DNA from: Ehretia macrophylla
Taxonomy: Eukaryota > Streptophyta > Magnoliopsida > Boraginales > Ehretiaceae
DNA: 64,000 bases
Assembly: GCA_037974665.1 (NCBI GenBank)
Contig: CM075768.1
Location: forward strand, 59,352,316-59,416,315
Reading direction: 5' to 3'
Both the position numbers and the translations under genes were made by a program. A model generated the notes under the pieces. That model was not told where the DNA came from, did no database searches, and saw only the letters and a program-made list of their open reading frames with translations. Positions 16,425 to 29,300 of this stretch are shown here, piece after piece (within the stretch, counting starts at the first letter, position 1; every line of letters starts with the position of its first letter).

Positions 16425-16946
16425 AGAAACATGACAAAAAAAATAGAAAAAGAAAAAGTTAGGAATATGCACTTCGGAAATATTAGAAAAAAAAGAACAG
16501 ACTTAGCCTTATTCAATTTCTTTGTAATTACTTTTTTTCGGTTCAATGCTCCTTGGTTTGTTTTTTGTTTTTTGTTTTTTTTTCTGCTTACGATTATTAT
16601 TTTTGTAATTATTAGTTAATATTATCGTTGCATAAACATTTTATTTTGGGATTAAGCACAAGAACTCTCATAGTTATCAAAAGGAGTGGTAGTTAGTAAT
16701 TTACGGTATTACAAAGTCGGTATTTCAAAATCTAATAATAGTGGATCACGTAAAGTATTACAAAGTCTAACATGTCACCATTTATTAGTCCCCGAGGAAC
16801 AATGAGTCGCATACAATATTTCTTGTCAATTATTATACCGTATATCTTATACATGCAATTTTAACAAAAAATTGAACTTTTAAATTTAGCCGATTATTTA
16901 TATGGATTTCTTTTTCTTTTTAAAAAATTGAGTGATTTAAGGTGGT

Positions 16947-17292
16947 GGGCCACGTGCGGAGGAGTGGGGCCAGTGGTGTTTCCATTTTTGGATAGAGAGG
17001 TGCGTCGAGTGCAAAATGCGTAAAAGGGCGTGAAGTCAACGCATATGATCAAGTAAAGAGAGAGCGAAAGTGACACGTGCAGCATAAAGGCTGACACGTA
17101 GGACGCGCGCAAATGTCGCTGTCGCTGTTGTTGTTGTTGTTGTGTGGCAATGAACATAAAAGGGAAAGGGAAAGGGAAAGGGAAAGATGCCCAACAAAGC
17201 TTAAAAACTCTTGGGTACAGACCACAGTAGAGTGCATGATAGGCATTGATGCCCACCAAAGCTTTTGATAGAGTGATAAAGATACGTGGGGG
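16947..17292. promoter_or_regulatory. Cluster of ACGT-core (G-box/ABRE-like) sites
   Basis: GGCCACGTGCGG (about 16948), GACACGTGCAG (about 17071), GACACGTAGG (about 17093) and ATACGTGGGGG (about 17282) lie within 350 bp. ACGTG cores bind bZIP and bHLH factors. There is no recognised gene start nearby, so a function is only a guess. Confidence 0.3.
17123..17187. repeat. (GTT)n and (GGGAAA)n microsatellites
   Basis: A GTTGTTGTT run at about 17126-17142 is followed by about five GGGAAA hexamers at about 17160-17187. Confidence 0.8.
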
Positions 17293-18337
17293 CTGATACC
17301 AGACACCAGGTTCAGTGGCCTGCAATCTGTCCTGCCATTAACTTGTTAAAATGGAGGTCCATTCCACGGATTTCCCTTCTTTATTTTATTTAGATATGAG
17401 AAGCTTCGAATTCAAATCTTATACGTAATATTATAAATATTATAAAAATAGCTTAGCCTTCCTTAAAACACAAGATGTATTGGAACTGACTTTAGAAAAA
17501 ATAATATCTTGACTGACTTAAAAGTGAGATATAAACAAATTTTTTATTTACCCTCTAAGGCTATTTTCAATAGAATCTTTATAATAGGTCTTTATTCATT
17601 ATTTTAGAGACCCATATAAAGACCAAATAGTATTTTAGGGACTCACTTAGAGATCAAGACAAAAAAACTATTTTAAAAACCTATTTAGAGACTAAGATTA
17701 AAAAAAATATATTCGGTGACGGTCTCTATAAAATTGAGTCTCTATATTGTGTTAATTTTAATTTTATATAATAATTTGATTATGTGTTATTTTTTTTCGT
17801 GTGTTACTTATTTTTAATTAATTATTATTTAGATTATTTTAACTTTTTAACGAATATTTTAACCAATAAATAAATAAATTGCGACGAACATAACATTTTT
17901 AAAAAAACCATACATAAAAAAAATCTTAATTAGAGACCAAGATAAAAAAAAAAATCCCCAGTGACGGTCTCTATAAAATTGAGTCTCTATATCGTGTTAA
18001 TTTTAATTTTACATAATAATTTGATTATGTGTTATTTTTTCTCGCGTGTTACTTTTTTTAAATTAATTTTTATTTATATTATTTTAACTTTTTTAACGAA
18101 TATTTATAGCAAAAAATAAATAATTTGCTCCGAAGTGATCTTGTTCAACATGCGTGGAACCAATTTCGTGTAGGAAATATAAATTTGTAATCTCATTGTG
18201 TAATCTCCAATTGCAATCTTCATTTTGTATTAATATTAAAAAAAACTATGGTACACACTAATTCAATAAAAAACATATATTTAACTAATTAAAATATGAA
18301 TTAAAAACACAAATTATAATAAATAATACAAATACAT

Positions 18338-19321
18338 CTATTGTTCTTCGTCAAGTGAAGTCATATGAGGATGATATACGTCATTGTCAAAGTTAATCGA
18401 ATGAGATGCTTTTTTTGTCATAATTGCATTTTGTTCCTCAATCATCCACGCTCTTGCCGGAGTTTTGATTGCCGAAGTCTTTGTCGTCATAATCTTATAA
18501 TCGTTAGAAGTTACTAATTCCTCTTTGTACTCCCTAATTGTTTTTGTCATGTCTTTCGCTTGTTCATTAAGATCTTCCGCAATGGCCTTACCATTTGCTT
18601 GTTTTCTAGCCTTTTTGTTTCCAATCAGCCTGGACGATCTCGTGGTTTCCGGCACTGACTCCATGGGATCGTCATTGACAATAGAAAAATCCGTCTCGGG
18701 TGGACTCATATTCATCATTGGACTCGTAACATCGATTATTGAGCGCCATTTTTTTGTGTTGTAAAATTGACAACCAGTGTTCCAGGTTGAAATTATGACC
18801 CATAGTTGTGTATAAGAGTCTAGCGTCATCCATCTACAAAACAATTCAATTCAAAATTTATTTTAAAAAATTATTAAGTATTAAATACAATATACTCTAT
18901 AAAAGTACAATATATAGTATTAAAAACTCACATTATCAACGACATTTGCTCCGCTCCTTGGTCTCATAGTTACTTGAGCAAGTCATTCCGCAAATTTTGT
19001 GCATTTTTGGTTTATTTGCGTCTATCGGGATTTAAGGCTCTCCGTTGTTCTTTTTTCACTTGGATTGTTGGGAAGGTGAAACTCTTCATATTTTTGTAGA
19101 ACTCGATTCCACATTGTTCCTGATGTTTGGTTTATCCCGATCAAAGGATTTTGGCTAATCGCAATATAGGTCCGGCACAAAGCCTTATCATCTTCATGCG
19201 TGAAATTGCGTCCCCTCAAAATTATGTCAGTACATTCCATAACTACTAATCCATAAAAAGGAAAAAAATGATAGTTAGGTTGATTTATTTGAACATATAC
19301 TAATACTAATTCAATAAACAA
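18338..19321 (-). pseudogene. Harbinger ORF1 (Myb/SANT-like DNA-binding protein), broken
   Basis: Minus-strand frames give RGRNFTHEDDKALCRTYIAI, the trihelix/SANT-like start of plant PIF/Harbinger ORF1 proteins (also called NAM-associated or 'GST T3-like' in databases). Then follow SQNPLIGINQTSGTMWNRV and SLKSR. Downstream the frame continues as LAQVTMRPRSGANVV but is broken by stops where Trp or similar is expected (just after SLKSR and before LAQ). A frame change then falls between FNLEHW and the KKWRSII segment (about 18765-18785). The tail is Lys/Glu-rich. The protein would help the transposase bind DNA; this copy cannot. Confidence 0.7.
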
Positions 19322-20129
19322 AACTAAAATTAAAAAAAATATAAGTGCCTAATTTAAAAAAAAAAACCCTCATTAAAACTATAAAAAATCATATAATTAC
19401 AATTAAAACAATATAAAACTTAAATAAAAACATATAAAATATAAAGGCTAAAAAAAAATTTAATTACAATTGAAATATAACCAAACCAAAAAAACTAAAA
19501 CAAAAAACATTAAATAAAAAAAATTATAAAAACTAAAAAAATTTACCAAACCAAAAAACTAAACTAAAAAAATAAAATACAAAACCGTAATTAAAATAAA
19601 TGTCGAATTAAAAAATCCTAAATACAAAACATTAATTAAAAAATATAATTAAAAAATAACCTAAGCTTAAAAAACATTAAATATAAAGGCTAAAAAAAAT
19701 TTAATAACAATTGAAAAATAACCAAACCAAAAAACTAAAACAAAAAAACATTAAATAAAAAAACTATAAAAACTAAACCAAAAAAATAAAATACAAATCC
19801 GTAATTAAAAATAAATGTCTAATTAAAAAATCCAAAATACAAAACATTAATTAAAGAATAACTAAAGCTTAAAAAACATTAAAAAATAACTTAAACTAAA
19901 AAAACAAAAACAAAAAATTACAAAACCCTAATTAAATATATTAAAAAACTTAATAAAAAAAATTAACCCTAACTATAAAAGCCCCCACGTAGCCTCCACA
20001 GCGCCCCATACCACCCCACGCATCCCCTCCCTTTTCCTTTTCCCACTGCGCCTCACCCCACCATCGTGCCTTACCCTATCCTACGCGTCCCCTCCCTTCC
20101 CTTCCCTTTTCCCTTTCCCTTTCCCTTTT

Positions 20130-20290
20130 CCCACTGCTACCCACTACCGCGCCACACTCCCACTGCCCCCTACCACCACACCTCACTCCCACTGCCCCCT
20201 CCCACCATCGCACCCCACTCCCACTGCCCCCTACCACAGCGCCTCCACCCTCGCCGCCCCCACCCCCTCCCCTGCCTTGTTGCACCACCT
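20130..20290. repeat. C-rich minisatellite within the Harbinger element
   Basis: CACTCCCACTGCCCCCTMCCAC recurs about three times with a period near 31-32 bp, after a CCCTTT-rich stretch (20095-20130). It is a sharp GC island in an AT-rich element, upstream of ORF1 in the minus orientation, so it may be a leader or promoter relic. Confidence 0.7.
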
Positions 20291-21414
20291 TAATTTTTTT
20301 TCTTCTCTATTTATTTACCTTTTTTTTTCTATTTATTGAGGAAAACAGGCTCCTGATTTTTAACAAATCCGTAGTATGTTTAAAAATTTGTTTGTGGACA
20401 AAGATTAGTGAATTTATTGATGGTTTTTTTTTTTCCAAATCTGCTTGCATATATACAAAAATTTCAACGGTTCTTTTTTTTTTTTTTTTTTTTCAGATTT
20501 GACGTTCTGACTTTGTCAGAATGTTAGATCGTCACATGCAACAAATAGAGACTCATTTTTGTCTTTTTGTATAGTCTCTATTTTCTTCAACAAATTTGTT
20601 GAAGAAAATAGAAACTAGGTGCTATTTTGGAGACTCAAAGCTTGAGTGATGTCATGATTTTGCCAAATAAAAGTCAAATAGTATTTTAGAAACCTCCATT
20701 AGTGATAAATTTTGATCAATAGAGTCTCTAAAATAGCAATTATTACTGTTTAAAGACTCTTTAGAGACTCAATTGAGAATGCTCTAAGTACCTGATCACT
20801 AAACTAATTTTTTGAGCTTTTTTCACTATATAAGATTGGTTATATAGATTTATTAATGTTAATTATTCGTCACTTCCGTAAATTCTATATAAAATGAAAT
20901 CTAATATAAGTATCTCGCATCTCCAAAGGATTACTATATCCTGTATTTATTTTCAAAGATTGATGAGCGATTTGTCTTGCTCATTATCCAAAGGATTAAC
21001 CTTAATTATAGATATCAAAATCTAAAAGGAAAAAAGAGTAGAAAATGGAAAGTGGTGAGAAATGCTCTGTTTGCATTCTGGGGTGCGTAAATATCTATGT
21101 ATTATATACATAGGGCGGCTTAGATTAGCGTGGAGGAGTTGTTGAGGTGGTAGCATCATGTGACATGTGGTTTGGCTTTTAACAAAGGGCGGGCTCGTAC
21201 GCTATACGTTTGTTGTTTTTGGTGTTGGTGTAGGGTCGAGGTTTTTCTGTAGTCATCGTCAAAGGTGGGACGACATAGTACCAGGATTAGACTGCATATA
21301 GTAATGATGATGGGGTGAGGGGTTGTATTGAAACTGTTGATGATGTGGTTCAATATCAACATTGTATATATGCTACTTTTATGGGGTAGAAAAAATAGGT
21401 GGGTGATGGTAAGT

Positions 21415-21640
21415 TTCGGTAGAGTGAAGACAAATTTAATGGCAGGCCATTATGTTTTTTTTTTCAAGACGATTGTAAGTTTTATTTTTATATTTAGCGC
21501 ATGAATTTTATGTGATACTAAATTTTAATAGAGTGAAGACAAATTTAATAGGACGCCGTTAAGGATTCATTTTCAAAAGAGTTGTGTTTTATTTTTAATT
21601 TTAGTGCGTGAGTCTCACAAGTTGGTGAGAACTATCCTTT
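21415..21640. repeat. About 109-bp tandem duplication
   Basis: AGAGTGAAGACAAATTTAAT starts copies at 21421 and 21530. Both continue into a T-rich stretch ending in TTTAGYGCRTGA. It is noncoding. Confidence 0.75.
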
Positions 21641-23061
21641 TATTAGATGATGGCTCAAAAATGTCCATTGTTTTAAAAACAATTTATATTCTTATTATTT
21701 TTATGATAAAAAATTCACTTCATAGATGATCACATAAAATTTATTTTAAAATTAAAAATTTTATAATATAGTATTACGTATTAATTTATATTTTAAATTA
21801 TTTAAACCACGAATAACATTCGTAATGTCAGAATTTAAATATAAAATTTTAATTTTTAATTATAATAAATTAGTATATATAATTCTATTAAAACTCAAAA
21901 GAAGCATGTCATTATTATTATCACATCAGTGGAAGTTGGCGGTGCCTTAAGCATAGGAAACGGTACTTTGAATAGATTGATGGTAGGTTTTGATGACACA
22001 AAGACCCACAAAGAGAAATAGTGAAAGAGAAGGGGGCATTGATTGATGGGTGGATGGATTGGTATTGTACTGACTAGTCAATTTTGGCATCACTCAAATT
22101 TTTTATTCAAGAAATGTCATGTGAAATTGATGAATTGTGCTTATCTGATTCTAGAAGTACTTCTTGGCTGCATTAATTGTGGATAATATTTTAGACCGCA
22201 AAATTTAGAATTACGATTTTGAACTTGGAAATTATCAATTTAAATAAGTGGTACCGGTAACTTACACAACAGGGATAATATGCATAAAAGGTAAATAAAT
22301 ATATAGAAAGGGATTAAAAATTAGGGTGATTGTAAGTGTTGGTGCATATGTTTAGGGTAGGGGTGAGGGTAATGTGGGAATAGAGAAAATGAAGCAAAAG
22401 TTTGTATATGGCAAGTGTAGAATGCTTTGAGCAACTCGTGGAAGGGGTTCTTTTGTTGGGGCTTCCTGATCGATCACCTAGCGGCTGCATGAGTGCACAC
22501 AGCTGATATTGTGGAAAATGTTGTCGCAAATATTACAAAGCAAATAGACCAATCTCACATGTTCCATATTTTATATGTACGATTATTCTTGGTAAATATC
22601 AACTGTCTAGTAGTAAGGTATATCGAGATAACGAGTTTGGTTGACTTGGGTGGTCAACGAATCAACGTGGCAGTTTAGAGTTGTGAAACTTGTTGAGATT
22701 AAGTTGAGTCAATTAATCATGACTAATCAGCTCGGTAGTTAAAAGTTCTGGCTGAGACTGTTAGGTTTAGACCATGATACTAGTAAATGAATTTAGATGG
22801 ATTAATTAGGTTGCCTTGAGTGTAGTCAGCTAGATAATTGAGAATTGTAGTTGAATTGATTATTGGATAATTATATCAATAATCGCATGGATTATTGGAT
22901 CCATGTTAAATTCAATACTTAGTATAATTGGATTTGGACTGAATGAGATTTTAATTCCAAGAAATATAATTATCAATCGAAATATCTTTTTCTCAATCGA
23001 ATTAGTCAATTGAAAATCATGTCGTGGTGAGGAGCTTTTGTAGCGTCCGACTATTGAAGAT

Positions 23062-23310
23062 TCATGATGTTAACAAATTACAAAAATGGAGGGTCCCGAA
23101 GCCCAAAAAAACAGGTCTATAATGCATATCACTACGTAACTTGATGAAGACGATTCCAGATTTATGCCGTCTATATTCTTTGTTGTAAATTTCCAAGAAG
23201 ATTGTGCTATCTGGGTCATCGAGTGCGCCAAAAAAATCAAAGAATTTAGTTACAAAACGTCTTGTAAGTCTCACAATTAATTTATGACGCGTAAATATAT
23301 GCGCCAACAC
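23062..23310 (-). other. Unrecognised open reading frame
   Basis: The 82-aa basic and aromatic-rich frame includes KFFDFFGALDDPDSTIFLEI and is not low-complexity. I do not recognise the family. There is no clear start context, introns or neighbours. It may be a decayed retroelement piece, since the DNA around it (22680-23340) reads like old LTR-type sequence. A real gene seems unlikely. Confidence 0.2.
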
Positions 23311-26300
23311 GATTTATGAAAGTGACAAAACGTTTTTTTGTCAACCCCAAAACTCAAGATACAAATTACTTTTGACGTTTTCTTCGGGGGACTATGGATA
23401 TTGGATTCCGACAATATGCGTGCGTGCATGCTGTGTTTTGTGATTCTTCAGGCAAAAGAAAGAGAGATGTTTTAAGGTATATTATACTAACCAAGGGATT
23501 AAAATAAGAAGAAATGATGGAGACGTTGTTGCTGAGGATTTGGATCTAGTTTGACCACTCCGCATGCTCATTCATATGTATTAGACAATACGCATACACG
23601 CGCGTGTAGATGAGTTTGTAACTTTAGTAAGGCAGGCAAAAATATTTATATGGAATGATATCAAGAAAATTAGTTTCTTAATTAATTTAAATTTAATATG
23701 TAATTAAGTTTTTAAACAACGCTCCGTCACCATGTTCACCCCTTTACCTTGACAAGTGATAATGTTTTCATGTGTATTGCCTTCTTCTGGAGCAAACGTT
23801 GCTTAATTATATCGTCTTTCATGATAGAAAATTCTTTTGAAATTTTTTTAGCCTCATATTAAAATTCAAATATCAAAAAATATGATCTTATTTAAAAAAA
23901 TATATAGAATGGTTTGTTAAGTATTAATAAATATAAACTCTTAATTAATTTAAAATTAAAATATAAATAAATCTCTTACTGATGTTTCAAATATTTTATC
24001 TCTAGACAACTAATAATGTTTTCATGTGCATTGCCTTCTTCTGAAGCAAACGTTGATTAGTCTCTTTTCCATTTAATCAGCAGAATCAACTAGTTATGGT
24101 TCGTCCAACCAATTCATTTTCTTTGACAAAAAAAAAAATCATTTTCATGAAATGCAATCACGTCGTGCGAGAAATCGACATTTGAGACCAAGCTAATTGG
24201 ATGGGTGGGGCCCCTTATATCTGCAGATACAAACGTCAAAGTTAGCATTTAATGAGGTGGTAGCAGTCTGACAGAGGACAACACAGAAATAATTGTGTAG
24301 AGGTTAAGAGATTTCTTGTCGTAAAGATGTTTATTGTGCTTGGACCCCACCAGATCAACACCATCTGTCGCTTTACCACCGGCATGGTTCTCTCAACACG
24401 CGAATCTGATTCCTCTTTCCCTACTGTTTTTACTTTTCTTATTGGTATTTTTTTACAATCAAAATTGTGGGATTCATGGTTTTGTCTAAAATGAATATAA
24501 TTCGATTTATTAGTCATAAATATTTATTAGCTAATTCAAACTTAAGACATAACAAGATTTATAACTTACAATTCAAACGGCTAGGCATTTGTCCTTTTGG
24601 TACTGTTATTAGCATGGTAGTTTCTTAATTATACTTTGTAGGGCCTTTATGTTTTACACAATCTTGTACGGTAAGATCTAATTTGTTATTTGTTGATGTG
24701 TCATTTCAATGATAACACATAAACTGCCCTCTTGGCAAGATCCAGTCGATGTCTTGTTTGCCTATTTCTTAGGCAAGAGATGCCCAACCCACATAAAAGT
24801 GTCTCTCCTAGTAAATACAAATGGAAAGGAGATGGTTTTTTTTTTTTTTAATTTTGTTTACGTGGAGATCGAAGTTAAAGTTAAAATGAAAGTTAGTTAG
24901 TCATTGACTCATTATAAGATTATTTGACCCCTCTTATCTTTTTTGATCAACCTCATCGACGGAGTTGAAACAAGTTCAATAGTAAAACTTTTTAAAAGAT
25001 GATTCAATCCAAAATTTTAAACAATCAATTTACACGTTGATCAGTCTCCCGATAATCCTTATAAAAAAGTTGGCTAATGACTATATATAGACGAAAATAC
25101 TTGACGTTTTCCTTTCATGAAAGTTGCAAGCCAACATCATCATTATTGTTTCCCTTTCACTTTTTCATTAGTGTTAATTTTTGTTTTTGGTATACAATAT
25201 TATTTTACGAAACTCGAAAGAAACTTCAAGCCTTCCTTAGTAGACATAACAGCTAGACGTGAAAGTGAAATAAACAAACACACGCATAAATATCTATATA
25301 TATGTATATATATATATATATTTTTGGGTCGAGCATATATATCTATATATACTAATGTGCAATAATGCAAAGTAATCTTCTGAATGACAAATCGTAAAAT
25401 TCTATTCCATTTTCAGTTCACATCACACCTTTGTTCTTTTTCCTACTTTTTTTTTAATCTTTCACAATTGATAATTGATTTTGCTATAATCACCATCATA
25501 CACAAATCTGTCATATGCACACATGAAGTAATTTTTTTAAAGTCAATTCTGATAAAGCTCGAACATGGTTAACCTGAATTGGGGACCATATTTTTTCCGT
25601 AAAAGATTGTGAGTTATGAGATTTGACACAATTATTATGAGTTCAAAGAATTTGTTCAAAAACGTTTTGTCAATGAAAAAAAATAATAAAGTAGGCTAAT
25701 CACTCAATCAATTACCTACTCTTACGCTGAATATAGACAACTAGTTGATATGACAAGTATAAAAGTCCAAAGAAATACATTTCTTTCCTTAATCCACTTC
25801 CAATTGCTCATTCAAGAACCTACTCCTTTACATACTCTTTTTCAATGTAAATTCTGCATAGTCGGCTATTAGATTTTGTAAAGTCTTAATCATGTTTTTG
25901 TGGTGTCATTGTCAAAATTCTATCACTTGAATTTGGATATTTTACTTAATGCTAAAACGTGATAATCTATCAAGCACCTGTTTTGCTTGTGGCACCTTTC
26001 TTGGTGTGACAATGATGTTTTGTAACATTTGATTTGGAGGTTTTGAAAGTAGTTTTGAAGCCAATAAAATTGACCATGTTCCTAATCATAATGGGCTCCA
26101 ACTATTACTTTGATTCATTCTAAGCAAGAACAACTAAAATAATATATATATATATATATATATATATTGAATTTGGCTTATTTTTTATCAATATATATAG
26201 CGAGAGTTTTATATATTGAATTATGATTTTTTTCTCTTGAAAAAGTTTGGATATCGACCACTGACATATCCAAAATTATTAATTACCTACATACTATTAG

Positions 26301-29300
26301 ATTCAATTGACCTGTTTAGGTTTACATTTGTTAGACATCTTTATAATAAGTATTTTTATACGGAGATGAGAAGTTATTATGGCTAACCTAATATGCGAGA
26401 CCTAAATTAAATGATTTGATTGCAACCCGACAATGGTTTGTGGCAAAAAACCGATCAACCATCATTGTAAGTGCATACCAGGGAGGCCCACGCTGAATAG
26501 CCATCAATTTATGCAAAGTGATCATGTGATATTTTATAGTAAGTAATTAATCCGTGCTTCGAAAAATTGGATAAAATGATTAGATAACGATTTATTGTAA
26601 TTAAAAATTTTAAATTTGAACTTTTGCCATTCTATTATATTTATTATCTGACCCTTAATTGACTATGAATATATGTTTGGGCTTGCTGCTACATTTCACG
26701 GTTTATAACGTTAGAATGAATTTAATATAATTCGGCTTAAGATGACTTCTTGATTATAAAAAAATAATAATAATTAATAATTGAGCGTAATCTTGTTTTG
26801 TTATAATATGGTATTTGGGAATAATTGGGATTGTCAAAGGGGAATTAAATACATGTCAAATTGTCAAAAATGGCACGTATCATGGATTGTTTTGGTTGGG
26901 TATTGCATGCACATTGGAATCATCATATCCATATTCAAATACCTTTCAACCAAAATCATCACTTCAAAAACTTAATTAATAGATGCCAAAGAAAGCCAAC
27001 CTACACGCACCATTGAATACTACAAAAAGATGTGCAAAGTAAACTAATCCATTTTCTTTGCTTTTGTTCCTTCCCATGGAATCATACTATGCATATCGTC
27101 TCTAAGCGGATCCCAAAAACTTTATGTCATATCCTCAACTAAATATATGCTTGAAATCATTGTCAATTTCAAAAAATTAATTTAATCGTGAAACGTGTAC
27201 GAAAGATTTATTCATGTTTTAGATTTGAGTCAATCAAGATGTAATGTTTTTTTTAGATTAATTCGATAGTTCTAACTAATTAAACTTAACCATACTTCTT
27301 ATGAGTGAGATCATATATTCTAACCAAACAAATATAAACTCTTAAAACGAGTCAAAAAGACTTTCTAAGAGTATATCTCATTAAAACAAATAATAATAAA
27401 AAAGGGAAAAATAACACGCACTCAGCCAAAGATATGCCGACGATGAGGACAGTGACACCTACGTCCAAGAGCAATTTATTGGGTGGACAAAAAAAAAGCC
27501 TCAAGTATCTTGGTCCATATTGCCTTGCTTGTACAATTATTTTATGCTTTTGCTTTTTGAGTGTATAAAGAGATTGAAACGTGTGTCACATAAGTTGGTC
27601 TACTAAGCCTATGCAAATTCATATTCCATCCAATTTCTAGTTGAGGTGGGGTTGGAAAAGGAATAATGAATAGTACAAAGCATATGAATATGGATCTAAT
27701 TAAAGCATGGAGGCCATGATGGGTATTCCAAACTTTCTTCTCTAGTGAAGGGGAGGGGGCGGCATCTATGCACTTAGTCCATCATCTTGGAATTGATTTT
27801 GTGTCTTTCTTTGTTCTTTCATCAACATGCAACTTTTCAACAAGGCCCCACCAAACATCATCATTCTTAGTGCAAAATATTGGTATATTAGTGAGTTAAA
27901 TAGTGGTTAATGTTTCACTCATTTAGCATCTCCAATCAATTTTGTGGGTCACGAATATTAATGGAACAAACGTGTAAACAATGATTTTTTTTTTTCTTTC
28001 AAATATTAAAGTTTACACGTTCTAATGAGATTTAAAAACGTATAGGTCAATTCCATATACAAATCTTTTCATTATTCGCAAAATCTGATAAAGTCAAATT
28101 CATAAATTCTTTAATATTTCCCCAGAATAAGAAGTTTATTCCAAATTTGAAGTCTATCTAGAAATCAACCAATTGAAATTGAAGGGCATCATGTTTGACT
28201 AGCAACCTATAGTTATCATGTGAGGATAGTAAAATTCCTGGCTTTCATAAGTGGTAGGTCAAGATATATATAGGAATCCACAATGCCCCAAAAAGAAAGC
28301 AAGCATAAACCACTCACCTTCAAATCATATCTTGCACAATTGAGTTCCTTTATACGAGAATTTCAATGACCCTGCCATGGGTAACTTACTTTACATGCAA
28401 TGGATTTAATGGTGTAAGGCTAAAGATAAGGTCTTGTTCATTGCATATTTGATTGAAACACACCCACTATATATAAAAAGAGAATTTAAAGATTTACGAA
28501 TAGTAAAAGAAGGTTTGGGACAGATTGATGCTGAAGTGTATCCACTAGCATAAAATCCATGTGCTAAGACCATCACAACTTTCATCCCATTAATGAGGAC
28601 ATTGGAGATTGTGGTGGCAAGCCCAACTCCCCCATTTTTGGTATTATGTTTCTTTACCCCCACTTATTATTATTATTTTATTATTTTTATGACAGATAAC
28701 ATTCTAAAAAGTCTTTCAAACTCATACTAAGTTTTAAAATTTAGATACATAATTTAGCTCTTCAATAAGTATAATTTGAGTTAATTAAGTGTAAAATCTA
28801 TTAAAACTAGTCCAATCAAAAATAAACTCTTGAATAATTTAAACGTGACGCATGAATAGGTGTCTTACCCACACCTTAAATGAACTAAATGTGTAACTAT
28901 TAAACGAATCGGTTGGATTAACCCCACTTACCTCTACCAAAAGAAATGGTTATAGTGATTAGCTTTTTCCCTTGGTGCTTGATGTCGACAACAATACAAA
29001 TTACAACACTTTTAGACAAAGTGCCCATTTATGTGCGTGTGAGAGAGAGATTTAGTGGGCACACATGATGTCTAACGAGAAAAAGTGTTCTTTAAAGTGT
29101 AAATGAGACGTTGAGACACCATAGTTGTCTCAGAACGAGTAAACATAAGCAAAAAGTAAAATTCTATATGCAATCATCTTATCATAGCCAAGTGGTAAGA
29201 TGTCCTATGTTCTAACACTCTTTACCTTTTTTCTTATCTGCTTTCTCTAGAACTTGGACCCTGTAACAGTTGTTTGACAAGGACGGGGTCGAGTAGGGTC

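Larger units (their letters stand above)
16425..17558. other. Intergenic DNA between the RING gene and a Harbinger element
   Basis: This starts with the T-rich 3'UTR region of the RING gene. At 16950-17290 it has several ACGT-core sites (see the regulatory entry) and two microsatellites. No reading frame here resembles a protein. The 16894-17325 minus-strand frame reads through the microsatellites. Confidence 0.5.
17559..20784. mobile_element. PIF/Harbinger DNA transposon, internally deleted
   Basis: The element starts GGCTATTTTCAATAGA and ends in the reverse complement of GAGCATTCTCAATTGA (11 of 16 matches). It is flanked on both sides by TAA (17556-17558 and 20785-20787), the 3-bp target preference of this superfamily. 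Subterminal GAGTCTCTA/TAGAGACTC words recur near both ends. Inside are the remains of a Myb/SANT-like ORF1, a duplicated ~240-bp block (about 17717 and 17960, CGGTCTCTATAAAATTGAG), a long A-rich stretch with its own duplications (19320-19980), and a C-rich minisatellite. I found no DDE transposase, so this copy is not autonomous. Confidence 0.8.

Noticed and set aside
16028..16472. Antisense open frames over RING exon 3
   Set aside because: Shadows of the coding exon without domain content.
29180..29235. tRNA-like A box (TAGCCAAGTGGTAAGA)
   Set aside because: No matching B box or cloverleaf follows at the right spacing.
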